The notes under the pieces: generated by a model
The model's input: only the letters and a program-made list of their open reading frames with translations
Databases searched by the model: none
What the model was told of the DNA's origin: nothing
In this document: piece after piece, positions 1-5,837 of the stretch
Numbering within the stretch: position 1 is the first letter of the stretch
Layout of the letters: each line of letters begins with the position of its first letter
Position numbers and translations under genes: made by a program
NCBI GenBank assembly: GCA_964428485.1
Contig: CAYRYP010000074.1
Coordinates: 1 to 5,868 of the forward strand
Reading direction: 5' to 3'
DNA: 5,868 nt
From: CAZPAN01 sp964428485
Lineage (GTDB): Bacteria > Actinomycetota > Coriobacteriia > Coriobacteriales > CADBOM01

Positions 1-13
1 TGTGAAGATAATC

Positions 14-52
14 GGGGCCTCGCCGTTGCATGCGGCGGGGTCCTCTCTTTTT
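14..52 (+). terminator. Rho-independent terminator of the upstream gene
   Basis: A stem of about 12 pairs (14-25 with 33-44, including G-T wobbles) closes a 7-base loop (26-32) and is followed by a T-rich stretch ending in five T (48-52). This is the normal form of an intrinsic terminator. It would end transcription of the gene to the left, which lies outside the window and is probably tsf by synteny (inferred). The T run touches the next promoter. Confidence 0.8.
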
Positions 53-60
53 GGTATAGT
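52..60 (+). promoter_or_regulatory. Extended -10 promoter for pyrH
   Basis: TGGTATAGT reads as an extended -10 element (TGn followed by TATAGT, five of six matches to TATAAT). The expected -35 position (about 32-37) lies in the terminator stem and reads GCGGCG, so recognition would rest on the extended -10. Transcription would start near 67-70, giving a leader of 36-40 nt before pyrH. Position just after a terminator and before a gene with a strong ribosome binding site supports the call; no start site has been mapped. Confidence 0.6.
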
Positions 61-91
61 CTCTTTTTGATCGAAGGCAGAGTGTATCTTT

Positions 92-98
92 GAGGAGG
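92..98 (+). promoter_or_regulatory. Ribosome binding site fixing the pyrH GTG start
   Basis: GAGGAGG sits 7 nt before the GTG at 106. An in-frame TGA at 91-93 lies within the same stretch, so no start further upstream is possible, which makes the GTG secure although it is not ATG. Confidence 0.85.
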
Positions 99-105
99 AA
101 GAAGC

Positions 106-819
106 GTGAGCGAGTTCATATATGACCGTGTTCTGCTGAAGCTCTCGGGAGAGGCGCTGATGGGGGACCAGGGGTTCGGCATCGACCCCAAGGTTCTCGA
201 GAAGATCGCTGTGCAGCTCAAGCAGCTCGTTGACGGAGGGCTGCAGTTGGCCATCGTCGTGGGTGGGGGGAACATCTTCCGCGGTATGGCGGCTAGTGCC
301 GAGGGCATGGATCGCGCCCAGGCGGATTCCATCGGAATGCTCGCGACGGCGATGAACGCGCTTGCCCTGCAGGAGACTCTAGAGCGAATCGGGGTGGTGA
401 CCAGGGTTCAGAGTGCTATCGCGATGCAGCAGGTCGCTGAGTCCTATATCCGCCGCCGAGCGGTTAGGCACCTCGAGAAGGGCAGGGTCGTGATCTTCGC
501 CGCCGGCACCGGCAACCCCTACTTCACCACCGACACTGCCGCAGCGCTGCGCGCCTGTGAGATCGACGCCCAGTGCATGCTCAAGGCCACCAAGGTCGAC
601 GGCGTCTACGACTGCGATCCGAAAACCCATCCGGAGGCGGTCAAGTTCGACAGGATCTCCTACCTCGACGTGCTCACCAAGGACATACACGTCATGGATT
701 CCACGGCCACCTCGTTGTGCATGGACAACGCCATGCCGATGATAGTCTTTAACCTCAACGAGGAGGGGAGCATGTACCGCGCGCTCAAGGGCGAGCCCGT
801 GGGTACCGTAGTCGAGTAG
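106..819 (+). CDS. pyrH: UMP kinase (uridylate kinase)
   Basis: PyrH phosphorylates UMP to UDP with ATP, a step of pyrimidine nucleotide synthesis in the cytoplasm; the bacterial enzyme is a hexamer of the amino-acid kinase fold. The 237-residue length is typical. Visible family motifs are the N-terminal LLKLSGEAL with Lys12, the glycine-rich GGGN at 53-56 followed by FRG, the segment around DRAQADSIGML with Asp74 that contacts UMP in homologues, the phosphate-binding GTGNPYFTTDTAA at 134-146, and KATKVDGVYDCDP at 160-172. The start is GTG at 106, fixed by an upstream in-frame stop and a strong ribosome binding site. It appears monocistronic: terminators flank it on both sides. UMP kinases are usually controlled allosterically by GTP and UTP; nothing in the DNA shows pyrimidine-responsive attenuation. 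The protein looks complete and ordinary. Confidence 0.97.
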   Translation: MSEFIYDRVLLKLSGEALMGDQGFGIDPKVLEKIAVQLKQLVDGGLQLAIVVGGGNIFRGMAASAEGMDRAQADSIGMLATAMNALALQETLERIGVVTRVQSAIAMQQVAESYIRRRAVRHLEKGRVVIFAAGTGNPYFTTDTAAALRACEIDAQCMLKATKVDGVYDCDPKTHPEAVKFDRISYLDVLTKDIHVMDSTATSLCMDNAMPMIVFNLNEEGSMYRALKGEPVGTVVE

Positions 820-835
820 CGGATAACCGCATGCA

Positions 836-879
836 CCGATGCGCCGGCACGTCGATCGCACGTCCGGCGCACGGCTTTT
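836..879 (+). terminator. Probable intrinsic terminator after pyrH
   Basis: A perfect 8-bp stem (840-847 with 864-871) is extended inward by ACGT/ACGT (849-852 with 860-863, C848 bulged) and outward by CCG/CGG (836-838 with 872-874, A839 bulged). The loop is 853-859. Only four T (876-879) follow after one C, so termination may be partial. Position 17 nt after the pyrH stop and just before a promoter fits a terminator that separates pyrH from frr. Confidence 0.7.
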
Positions 880-905
880 GATATTCGATCGAGCTACTAT
901 AGAAT
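878..905 (+). promoter_or_regulatory. Sigma-70-type promoter for the frr operon
   Basis: TTGATA (878-883, five of six matches to TTGACA) and TAGAAT (900-905, five of six matches to TATAAT) are separated by 16 nt. The surrounding 50 bases are clearly AT-rich in a GC-rich window. Transcription would start near 912, giving a leader of about 94 nt before frr. Downstream genes are closely packed, so this is the likely main promoter for frr-uppS-cdsA-dxr-rseP. The -35 overlaps the T run of the pyrH terminator. Confidence 0.6.
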
Positions 906-924
906 GTATGCATTGGTTTGACAA
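896..924 (-). promoter_or_regulatory. Possible antisense promoter facing pyrH
   Basis: Read on the minus strand, TTGTCA (924-919) and TATAGT (901-896) are 17 nt apart, each matching its consensus at five of six positions. It overlaps the forward promoter and would start an antisense RNA near 889 running through the stem-loop towards the 3' end of pyrH. In a short AT-rich tract such a match can arise by chance, and no minus-strand gene follows, so this is a weak call. Confidence 0.25.
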
Positions 925-944
925 AGCCCAACCGAGCCCAGCCT

Positions 945-987
945 AGCCGCGAACGTGCAGGACGATACGGCTTTGATCGGGTCCGAT
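945..987 (+). other. Potential hairpins in the frr leader
   Basis: AGCCG (945-949) can pair with CGGCT (968-972), and within it CGT (954-956) with ACG (962-964). A second small hairpin pairs ATCG (976-979) with CGAT (984-987). They lie in the predicted leader of frr, just before a weak ribosome binding site. A short TTT (972-974) follows the first hairpin, too little for a convincing terminator. No known riboswitch class is recognised. Confidence 0.25.
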
Positions 988-1005
988 TCTTAGGATGTGT
1001 GTTCA

Positions 1006-1563
1006 ATGAGCAATGAGATCATCGACAGCGCTAGAGAAGCGATGGACAAGGCGATAGAGAGCCTCTCCAACGAGTACTCCACCGTTCGCACCGGAAGGGC
1101 TTCGGCGAAGAACCTCGAGCACATCACCGTCGATTACTACGGGGTTGCCACCCCGATCACCCAGGTCGCCTCTGTCAAGACCCCCGAGGCTCACATGCTC
1201 GTGGTGGAGCCCTGGGATAAGTCGTTGCTTGGAGCCATCGAGAAGGCCATTCAGGGCAGTGACCTCGGCATCACCCCTGGAAACGATGGCACGACGATCC
1301 GTCTGCCCTTCCCGGCTCCGACCGAGGAGAGGCGCAAGGAGCTGGTCAAACAGTGCAGCAAATATGCTGAGGAGACCAAGATCTCCGTCCGTAACGCCCG
1401 CCGCGACGCCAATACCAAACTCGAGAAGGCTCGGAAGGGTGGAGAGCTCACCGAGGACGACGAGCGCCGCGCGCAGGGCGAGATCCAGAAGTTGACCGAC
1501 GAGTACGTCGCCAAGATCAACGACATCTTCTCTCGCAAAGAGGCCGAGGTGATGGAGATCTGA
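1006..1563 (+). CDS. frr: Ribosome recycling factor (RRF)
   Basis: RRF works with EF-G to split the post-termination ribosome so that it can be reused. The protein is 185 residues, the same as the E. coli factor. The N- and C-terminal parts form the three-helix domain I and the middle (about 31-104) the beta-rich domain II. Visible family segments are STVRTGRAS (25-33), the LPFP stretch with nearby PTEERRKEL (about 100-113), and SVRNARRDA (127-135), whose arginines correspond to the region of the essential Arg132 of E. coli. The start chosen is ATG 1006, with AGGA at 992-995 ten bases upstream; the in-frame GTG at 997 would leave only one base after that AGGA and add three residues that family members lack. 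The ribosome binding site is weak. It is the first gene of the probable frr-rseP transcript and ends one base before uppS. Confidence 0.97.
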   Translation: MSNEIIDSAREAMDKAIESLSNEYSTVRTGRASAKNLEHITVDYYGVATPITQVASVKTPEAHMLVVEPWDKSLLGAIEKAIQGSDLGITPGNDGTTIRLPFPAPTEERRKELVKQCSKYAEETKISVRNARRDANTKLEKARKGGELTEDDERRAQGEIQKLTDEYVAKINDIFSRKEAEVMEI

Positions 1564-1564
1564 G

Positions 1565-2341
1565 ATGGGCATGGCTCTGGCGAGGCTGAGGGAGTACCTC
1601 GGCGAGCTGCCGGATGACCTCGACATCTCGGGATACGATCCCGACAAGGTCCCCCGGCACGTTGCGATAATCATGGACGGCAATGGCCGCTGGGCTGAGA
1701 GCCGTGGACTTTCCCGCAGCAAGGGTCACGAGGCGGGTATCGAGGGTGTCCGTGCAGCCATTCGAACCTGCAGCGACCTAGGAGTGCGCTACCTGACTAT
1801 CTACTCCTTCTCCACCGAGAACTGGAACAGGCCGGCCGATGAGGTTGAGATCCTGATGGAGCTCTTCGCCCACACAATGGCTGCTGAGGTCGATGGATTG
1901 GACGAGGAAGACGTGCGAGTCGAACTGATAGGCGACATGTCGGCGCTGCCGCAGGAGACACGTGACTCGTTTGTCTCCGCCATCGAGAAGACCCATTCCA
2001 ACCAGGGGATGACCCTCGTGATGGCCGTCAACTACGGTGGTCGCGACGAGATCGTTCATGCCGTGAGTGAGATCGCCTCTGAGGTTGCCTCCGGAAAGAT
2101 TGCGCCTGGCGACGTAGACGCCGATCTCATCTCCAAGCACCTATACACCGCGGACATTCCCGATCCCGACCTGATAATCAGGACGAGTGGGGAGTTTAGG
2201 ATCAGCAACTTCCTGCTCTGGCAGAGCGCCTATTCGGAGTTCTATGTGACCGACGTCCTCTGGCCCGATTTCGACAAGTACGAGCTGATGAGGGCGGTCA
2301 TGTCCTATCAGTCGCGTAACAGAAGGTTTGGTAGGGTATAG
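1565..2341 (+). CDS. uppS: Isoprenyl transferase, cis-prenyl (undecaprenyl/polyprenyl diphosphate synthase)
   Basis: This enzyme adds isopentenyl diphosphate units in cis to an allylic diphosphate, making the long polyprenyl carrier used for peptidoglycan and other wall polymers. It is 258 residues, near the usual 250, with about 12 extra residues at the N terminus compared with E. coli. Family motifs are intact: HVAIIMDGNGRW with the catalytic Asp38, GHEAG (54-58), the SFSTENW loop (81-87), NYGGRDEI (156-163), and RTSGEFRISNFLLWQSAYSE (206-225) with Arg206, Arg212 and Glu225, which bind diphosphate and magnesium in homologues. ATG 1565 is preferred because GGAG at 1554-1557 lies 7 nt before it; ATG 1571 would be too far. 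It starts one base after frr stops and its stop shares a base with the cdsA start, indicating coupled translation. Product chain length (C50, C55 or shorter) cannot be read from the sequence. Confidence 0.95.
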   Translation: MGMALARLREYLGELPDDLDISGYDPDKVPRHVAIIMDGNGRWAESRGLSRSKGHEAGIEGVRAAIRTCSDLGVRYLTIYSFSTENWNRPADEVEILMELFAHTMAAEVDGLDEEDVRVELIGDMSALPQETRDSFVSAIEKTHSNQGMTLVMAVNYGGRDEIVHAVSEIASEVASGKIAPGDVDADLISKHLYTADIPDPDLIIRTSGEFRISNFLLWQSAYSEFYVTDVLWPDFDKYELMRAVMSYQSRNRRFGRV

Positions 2342-3306
2342 TGTCCGGTTCCATTCCAGATATCGAGACTCCCCAGCCGCAGGCAGCGCCGGAGCCGAAC
2401 GCTGCCCAGGAGGCGGCTATTGCGACGGAGAGCACATCGCAAGTTACGCCGGAGGTCTCGCAAGTTGCACCCGCCACGGGAGGCACGCGCCGCAAACGCC
2501 AGTCCACGGGCAGGTTCAAAACAGGCCTCGTCTTCTCCGTGGTCGTGCTTGCGTGTCTTCTTGCAAGCGACATCTCCACCGTGGCGCTCGTCGTGGCATT
2601 GGCGGCTCTGTGCTCGTTTGAGCTCTTCGCGTTGCTGAGATCCGACGCTAAGCTCCCCAACGAGTGGATTGGCGTCACGGGTTCCGCCCTTTACCCGGTG
2701 ATGTATGTGTGGCTCAACATCGAGGGGATATTGCTTCTTACGCTCATACTCACCGTGATCATCATGGTCTGGTATGTCTTCTCCCCGCAGGCCCGCGTCA
2801 CCGATGCCGCAGTTACCGTCTTTGGCGCGCTCTACACGGGGCTCATGCTCACGTCCATGGTGATAATCCGCACGAGCATCGACGGCATATGGGGAGGCTT
2901 TCTGGCCGTTGCTGTGGTGTTCTCCGTATGGGCCAACGACACCATGGCCTATGTCTGGGGCTCGCGTCTCGGGAGTCACAAAATGGCTCCGCGCATCTCC
3001 CCGAAGAAGTCGTGGGAGGGATGCGTGGCTGGTCTCGTGGGTTCCGTGGTGATATGGATGGCGGTGCCGTTCATCCCAGGCGTCAGCATCCCCTTTGCGG
3101 GAGCCGTGGTGTGCGGCGTGGTGTCGGGGGTGTTCTCTGTGCTCGGTGATCTCGCCGAGTCGAGAGTCAAGAGAGCGGCGGGGAAGAAGGACTCTGGCAC
3201 CCTGCTGCCGGGCCATGGCGGGTTTCTCGACAGGTGCGATGCTCTCATCATGGGCTCGGCCGCGTCCGCGATGTGTCTGATAATCGCCGGTGTTGTCGTC
3301 TTCTAG
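2341..3306 (+). CDS. cdsA: Phosphatidate cytidylyltransferase (CDP-diacylglycerol synthase)
   Basis: CdsA is a membrane enzyme that converts phosphatidate and CTP to CDP-diacylglycerol, the precursor of phosphatidylglycerol, cardiolipin and phosphatidylinositol. The 321-residue protein has a hydrophilic Pro/Ala/Gln/Glu-rich tail of about 49 residues, a basic RRKR (50-53), then roughly eight membrane helices from about 62 to the C terminus. Diagnostic parts are WANDTMAY (197-204), SPKKSWEG (220-227), GDLAES (269-274) and the family signature from Ser274 to Asp300, including K-K-D, GHGG and DRCD; Cys299 stands where the signature usually has an aliphatic residue or Thr. The GTG start at 2341 shares its G with the uppS TAG. 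A weak AGGG lies 4 nt upstream, so coupling to uppS translation is likely. No other in-frame start occurs before the first membrane helix, so the N-terminal tail is real if the gene is translated from a standard codon. Confidence 0.94.
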   Translation: MSGSIPDIETPQPQAAPEPNAAQEAAIATESTSQVTPEVSQVAPATGGTRRKRQSTGRFKTGLVFSVVVLACLLASDISTVALVVALAALCSFELFALLRSDAKLPNEWIGVTGSALYPVMYVWLNIEGILLLTLILTVIIMVWYVFSPQARVTDAAVTVFGALYTGLMLTSMVIIRTSIDGIWGGFLAVAVVFSVWANDTMAYVWGSRLGSHKMAPRISPKKSWEGCVAGLVGSVVIWMAVPFIPGVSIPFAGAVVCGVVSGVFSVLGDLAESRVKRAAGKKDSGTLLPGHGGFLDRCDALIMGSAASAMCLIIAGVVVF

Positions 3307-3313
3307 ACTCCCA

Positions 3314-3341
3314 GGCTCGAAGCGCTTCTAGCCGCTTCGCC
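3314..3341 (+). other. Stem-loop directly before the dxr ribosome binding site
   Basis: CGAAGCG (3318-3324) pairs perfectly with CGCTTCG (3333-3339) around an 8-base loop; GG (3314-3315) with CC (3340-3341) can extend it past a 2-base bulge. No T run follows, so it is not an intrinsic terminator. It ends at the first base of the dxr ribosome binding site. It could be an RNA processing or stability element, or insulate dxr initiation from upstream translation (inferred). Confidence 0.45.
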
Positions 3342-3349
3342 GGAGGTGA
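3342..3349 (+). promoter_or_regulatory. Strong ribosome binding site deciding the dxr start
   Basis: GGAGGTGA is a near-perfect anti-16S complement ending 5 nt before ATG 3355. The in-frame GTG at 3346 lies inside this element and so cannot be the start that it serves. Confidence 0.9.
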
Positions 3350-3354
3350 CATTG

Positions 3355-4539
3355 ATGAATCCAGTTGATCTCACCGTGCTCGGCTCTACGGGCTCGATAG
3401 GAAGACAGACCCTAGATGTCGCCGAGCGCGCAGGTGATGCCGTGCGCGTGGTTGCCCTGTCTACCAACCGCTCCGTTGAGATGCTCGTGGAGCAGGCCAG
3501 GCGCTTCGGGGTTGCCCACATTGCCATAGGAGACGAGCAGATGCGCGACCATCCCGCGCTCGCCGGCCTTCGGGAGGGCACCAGCGTGGGTTTTGGCAGC
3601 CGTGCGATCGAGGAGCTGGCCTCCGCTAACCCCAGCCCTGACCCGTCGAGGCAAGACATCGTCCTCAACGCCCTCGTAGGCATAGCTGGGTTGCGCGCAA
3701 GCTACGATGCGATCGCGGCCGGTAGAAGGCTTGCGCTCTCGAACAAGGAGTCTCTGGTTGTGGGCGGCGAGATATTGATGCCGATGTGCGCTGAGGGTCA
3801 AATGTTGCCGGTGGACTCTGAGCACTCCGCGATCTTCCAGTGCCTTTTGGGGGAGCGGGAACGCGACGTGAAGCGCATCTGGATCACCGCCTCTGGCGGC
3901 CCGTTCAGGGGCAAGACCCGAGCTGAGCTGGAGAGAGTCACGGTGGACGACGCGCTGGCCCATCCCACGTGGTCGATGGGGCCCAAGATCACGATCGACT
4001 CCTCCACCCTTATGAACAAGGGCCTCGAGGTCATCGAGGCCTACCATCTGTTCTGCTGCGATTTCGACCACATCTCGGTGGTCGTTCACCCGCAGAGCTG
4101 CATACACTCGATGGTCGAGTTTTGCGATGGATCGGTGAAAGCCCACCTCGGTGCCACCGACATGCGCATCCCGATCCAGCTCGCCCTGAGCTATCCCGAC
4201 AGATGGGACGCGCCCTGCAAGCCCCTGGATTTCACCAAACTGGGTGATCTGACCTTCGCTGCTCCCGACACGAAGACCTTCGGGTGTCTCTCCCTGGCCA
4301 TCGACGCCGGCAGGGCGGGTGGCACGGCACCTACGGTGCTCAACGCCGCCAACGAGGTCGCCGTGGCCGCCTTCCTCGACAAAAAGTGCTCCTACCTCGA
4401 CATAGAGAGGCTGGTGCGAGGGGTGCTCGAGTCGCATGATCGCCAGAATGTAGAGTCCATCGAGCACATCGAGGCTGTCGATGCCTGGGCTCGCTCCCGT
4501 GCCGACGAGCTCCTTTTGCAGATTGGGAGCCGCAGATGA
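3355..4539 (+). CDS. dxr: 1-deoxy-D-xylulose 5-phosphate reductoisomerase (IspC)
   Basis: Dxr rearranges and reduces 1-deoxy-D-xylulose 5-phosphate to 2-C-methyl-D-erythritol 4-phosphate with NADPH and a divalent metal, the first committed step of the MEP isoprenoid pathway. The 394-residue length is typical. In order: the NADPH-binding GSTGSIG (10-16), LSNKESLVVGGE (128-139), the metal ligands Asp154 and Glu156 in PVDSEHSA, substrate-binding Ser180 in ITASGGPF, His203 and Trp206 in HPTWSMG on the flexible loop, Ser216, and NKGLE (221-225) with the third metal ligand Glu225. HPQSCIHSMVEF (245-256) and the C-terminal helical domain follow. All residues known to be catalytic in E. coli Dxr have a counterpart. 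It has its own strong ribosome binding site after a 48-nt gap, and its TGA overlaps the rseP ATG by 4 nt. Its product feeds the substrate of UppS encoded two genes upstream. Confidence 0.97.
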   Translation: MNPVDLTVLGSTGSIGRQTLDVAERAGDAVRVVALSTNRSVEMLVEQARRFGVAHIAIGDEQMRDHPALAGLREGTSVGFGSRAIEELASANPSPDPSRQDIVLNALVGIAGLRASYDAIAAGRRLALSNKESLVVGGEILMPMCAEGQMLPVDSEHSAIFQCLLGERERDVKRIWITASGGPFRGKTRAELERVTVDDALAHPTWSMGPKITIDSSTLMNKGLEVIEAYHLFCCDFDHISVVVHPQSCIHSMVEFCDGSVKAHLGATDMRIPIQLALSYPDRWDAPCKPLDFTKLGDLTFAAPDTKTFGCLSLAIDAGRAGGTAPTVLNAANEVAVAAFLDKKCSYLDIERLVRGVLESHDRQNVESIEHIEAVDAWARSRADELLLQIGSRR

Positions 4540-5837
4540 TAGATGTCATCCTCACCATCTTCTGGGGAGTGGTGCTTCTCTCCGTGATCGTAGTGATCCA
4601 CGAGGGCGGGCACTATCTGGCGGCACGCCTGTTCAAGGTGCGAGTCCTTGAGTTTATGGTGGGACTGCCTGGTCCGAGGATTGGTTTTAGGCCTAAGAGG
4701 AGCCGCACCCGCTTCGGGGTGACATGCGTTCCGCTCGGGGGGTACGCGAGGATTGCGGGCATGGACCTCTGGGCAAACAGGGAGGATTTCCCGAGGGCTG
4801 CGGCGCTCCTCTACCGCTACGGCGAGCTGTCGGAGGACGATGTCGAGAGGGCAACCGATGTCCTGGGTTTCGATGTAGTGGGATGCCTCGACGCGCTCGA
4901 CGAGTGGGGGACCGTGGAGAAAGGGAAAACCGCGGACAAGAAGACGGTCTACCGCACGCCGGAGCTGGCCGACTCGCCCGCCGGCACGCCCAGGCCACTC
5001 GAAGATCCGGAAGGGTTCATAGAATCGGAGCGCTCGGAGACCTATCTCGTGCTGCCGTGGTGGAAACGGGTGGTCATCTGTTTGGCGGGCCCGCTCGCCA
5101 ACCTCGTGACGGCGGTGGTGACCATAGTCCTGATACTCACTCTCGTCGGCACCACCGTGGCCTCCACGACGCTAGATCAGGTGGTTGACGGTTACCCAGC
5201 GCAGGAGGCGGGACTCCTAGCGGGCGATAAGATCGTCTCGCTAGATGGCGTGGAGATAGCTTCGTGGGAGGATTTCTCGGTCGCCATCGACTCCATTGCT
5301 CCCGAAACCGAGGTGACCATAGGTTTTATCAGGGATGGCGAGCAGATGGAAACCGTGATGACCACAGTGGACGCGGGCGATGGTACCAGCATGATCGGCG
5401 TGGTTGCCGGCACGGAGCTCTACCATTACAGCGCGGGCGAGGCGCTTGGTGTCTCCTTCGCCTATATAGGCCAGGTGGTGGATGCGATATTCGATCTGGT
5501 GAACCCCTCGACCGCCGCAGAAACGATCAGCCAGTCTAGCTCGGTGGTAGGAGTGTCCGTTGTGGCCAAGCAGGCTGCGGAGCTCGGCCTGGTCAACTTC
5601 GCATGGCTCGCCGGGATGCTCTCGGTGTCGATCGGACTGATGAACCTGCTTCCGCTCATGCCGCTCGATGGCGGCAGGATCGTAGTGGAGACCATCCAGC
5701 GCATCACTCGCAGGCTGCTCCCGCCGGCCTTCGTCAACGTCTACTCGTCGGTAGGCATCTTTCTCGTCATGATCCTGTTTGTGGTGGTAGTGGGGCAGGA
5801 CATAGGCAATATTGTCACGGGTAACTTCCCCTTCTAA
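4536..5837 (+). CDS. rseP: Site-2 intramembrane zinc metalloprotease with an inserted cytoplasmic domain (RseP/Rip1 family, M50B)
   Basis: RseP-type proteases cut single-pass membrane proteins such as anti-sigma factors inside the membrane after a first cut outside. The 433-residue protein has TM1 (about 3-28) with the zinc motif HEGGH (22-26), the conserved GLPGPRIG and VPLGGYARIAGM segments (43-76), TM2 around LAGPLANL (about 176-206), a PDZ domain (about 208-292), TM3 ending in NLLPLMPLDGGR (370-381) with zinc ligand Asp378, and TM4 (about 402-422). Between GGYARIAGM and TM2 there are about 80 more residues than in E. coli RseP; residues 84-142 look like a winged helix, followed by an acidic, proline-containing linker. 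The usual motif is HEFGH or HELGH, so Gly24 is a variation, but both His and the Glu are kept. ATG 4536 overlaps the dxr stop (ATGA) and has GGGAG 6 nt upstream. No anti-sigma or sigma gene is visible nearby, so the substrate is unknown. Confidence 0.93.
   Translation: MIDVILTIFWGVVLLSVIVVIHEGGHYLAARLFKVRVLEFMVGLPGPRIGFRPKRSRTRFGVTCVPLGGYARIAGMDLWANREDFPRAAALLYRYGELSEDDVERATDVLGFDVVGCLDALDEWGTVEKGKTADKKTVYRTPELADSPAGTPRPLEDPEGFIESERSETYLVLPWWKRVVICLAGPLANLVTAVVTIVLILTLVGTTVASTTLDQVVDGYPAQEAGLLAGDKIVSLDGVEIASWEDFSVAIDSIAPETEVTIGFIRDGEQMETVMTTVDAGDGTSMIGVVAGTELYHYSAGEALGVSFAYIGQVVDAIFDLVNPSTAAETISQSSSVVGVSVVAKQAAELGLVNFAWLAGMLSVSIGLMNLLPLMPLDGGRIVVETIQRITRRLLPPAFVNVYSSVGIFLVMILFVVVVGQDIGNIVTGNFPF

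Noticed and set aside
1..13. Tail of the upstream gene (possibly tsf)
   Set aside because: Only 13 bases precede the terminator. Stop triplets at 3-5 and 9-11 exist, but the reading frame cannot be identified.
918..923. Perfect TTGACA on the plus strand
   Set aside because: No -10-like sequence lies 16-18 nt downstream; the region there reads GCCTAG or similar.
379..924. Minus-strand open frame across the pyrH 3' half and the gap, starting near the antisense promoter
   Set aside because: The product has no recognisable domain, most of it mirrors pyrH, and the predicted antisense start (about 889) lies inside the frame, after its first codon.
997..1005. GTG at 997 as the frr start
   Set aside because: Only one base would separate it from AGGA, and it adds three residues. 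ATG 1006 gives the standard 185-residue protein.
2308..3216. Long minus-strand open frame opposite cdsA (302 codons)
   Set aside because: It is the mirror of a membrane-protein gene: Val, Met and similar codons on the sense strand become His and Asp. The His/Arg/Asp-rich product resembles no family, and cdsA on the other strand is certain.
3346..3354. GTG at 3346 as the dxr start
   Set aside because: It is inside the GGAGGTGA ribosome binding site that serves ATG 3355.
3412..4467. Long minus-strand open frame opposite dxr (351 codons)
   Set aside because: It lies wholly within dxr, which has every catalytic motif. Long antisense frames are expected by chance in GC-rich coding DNA.
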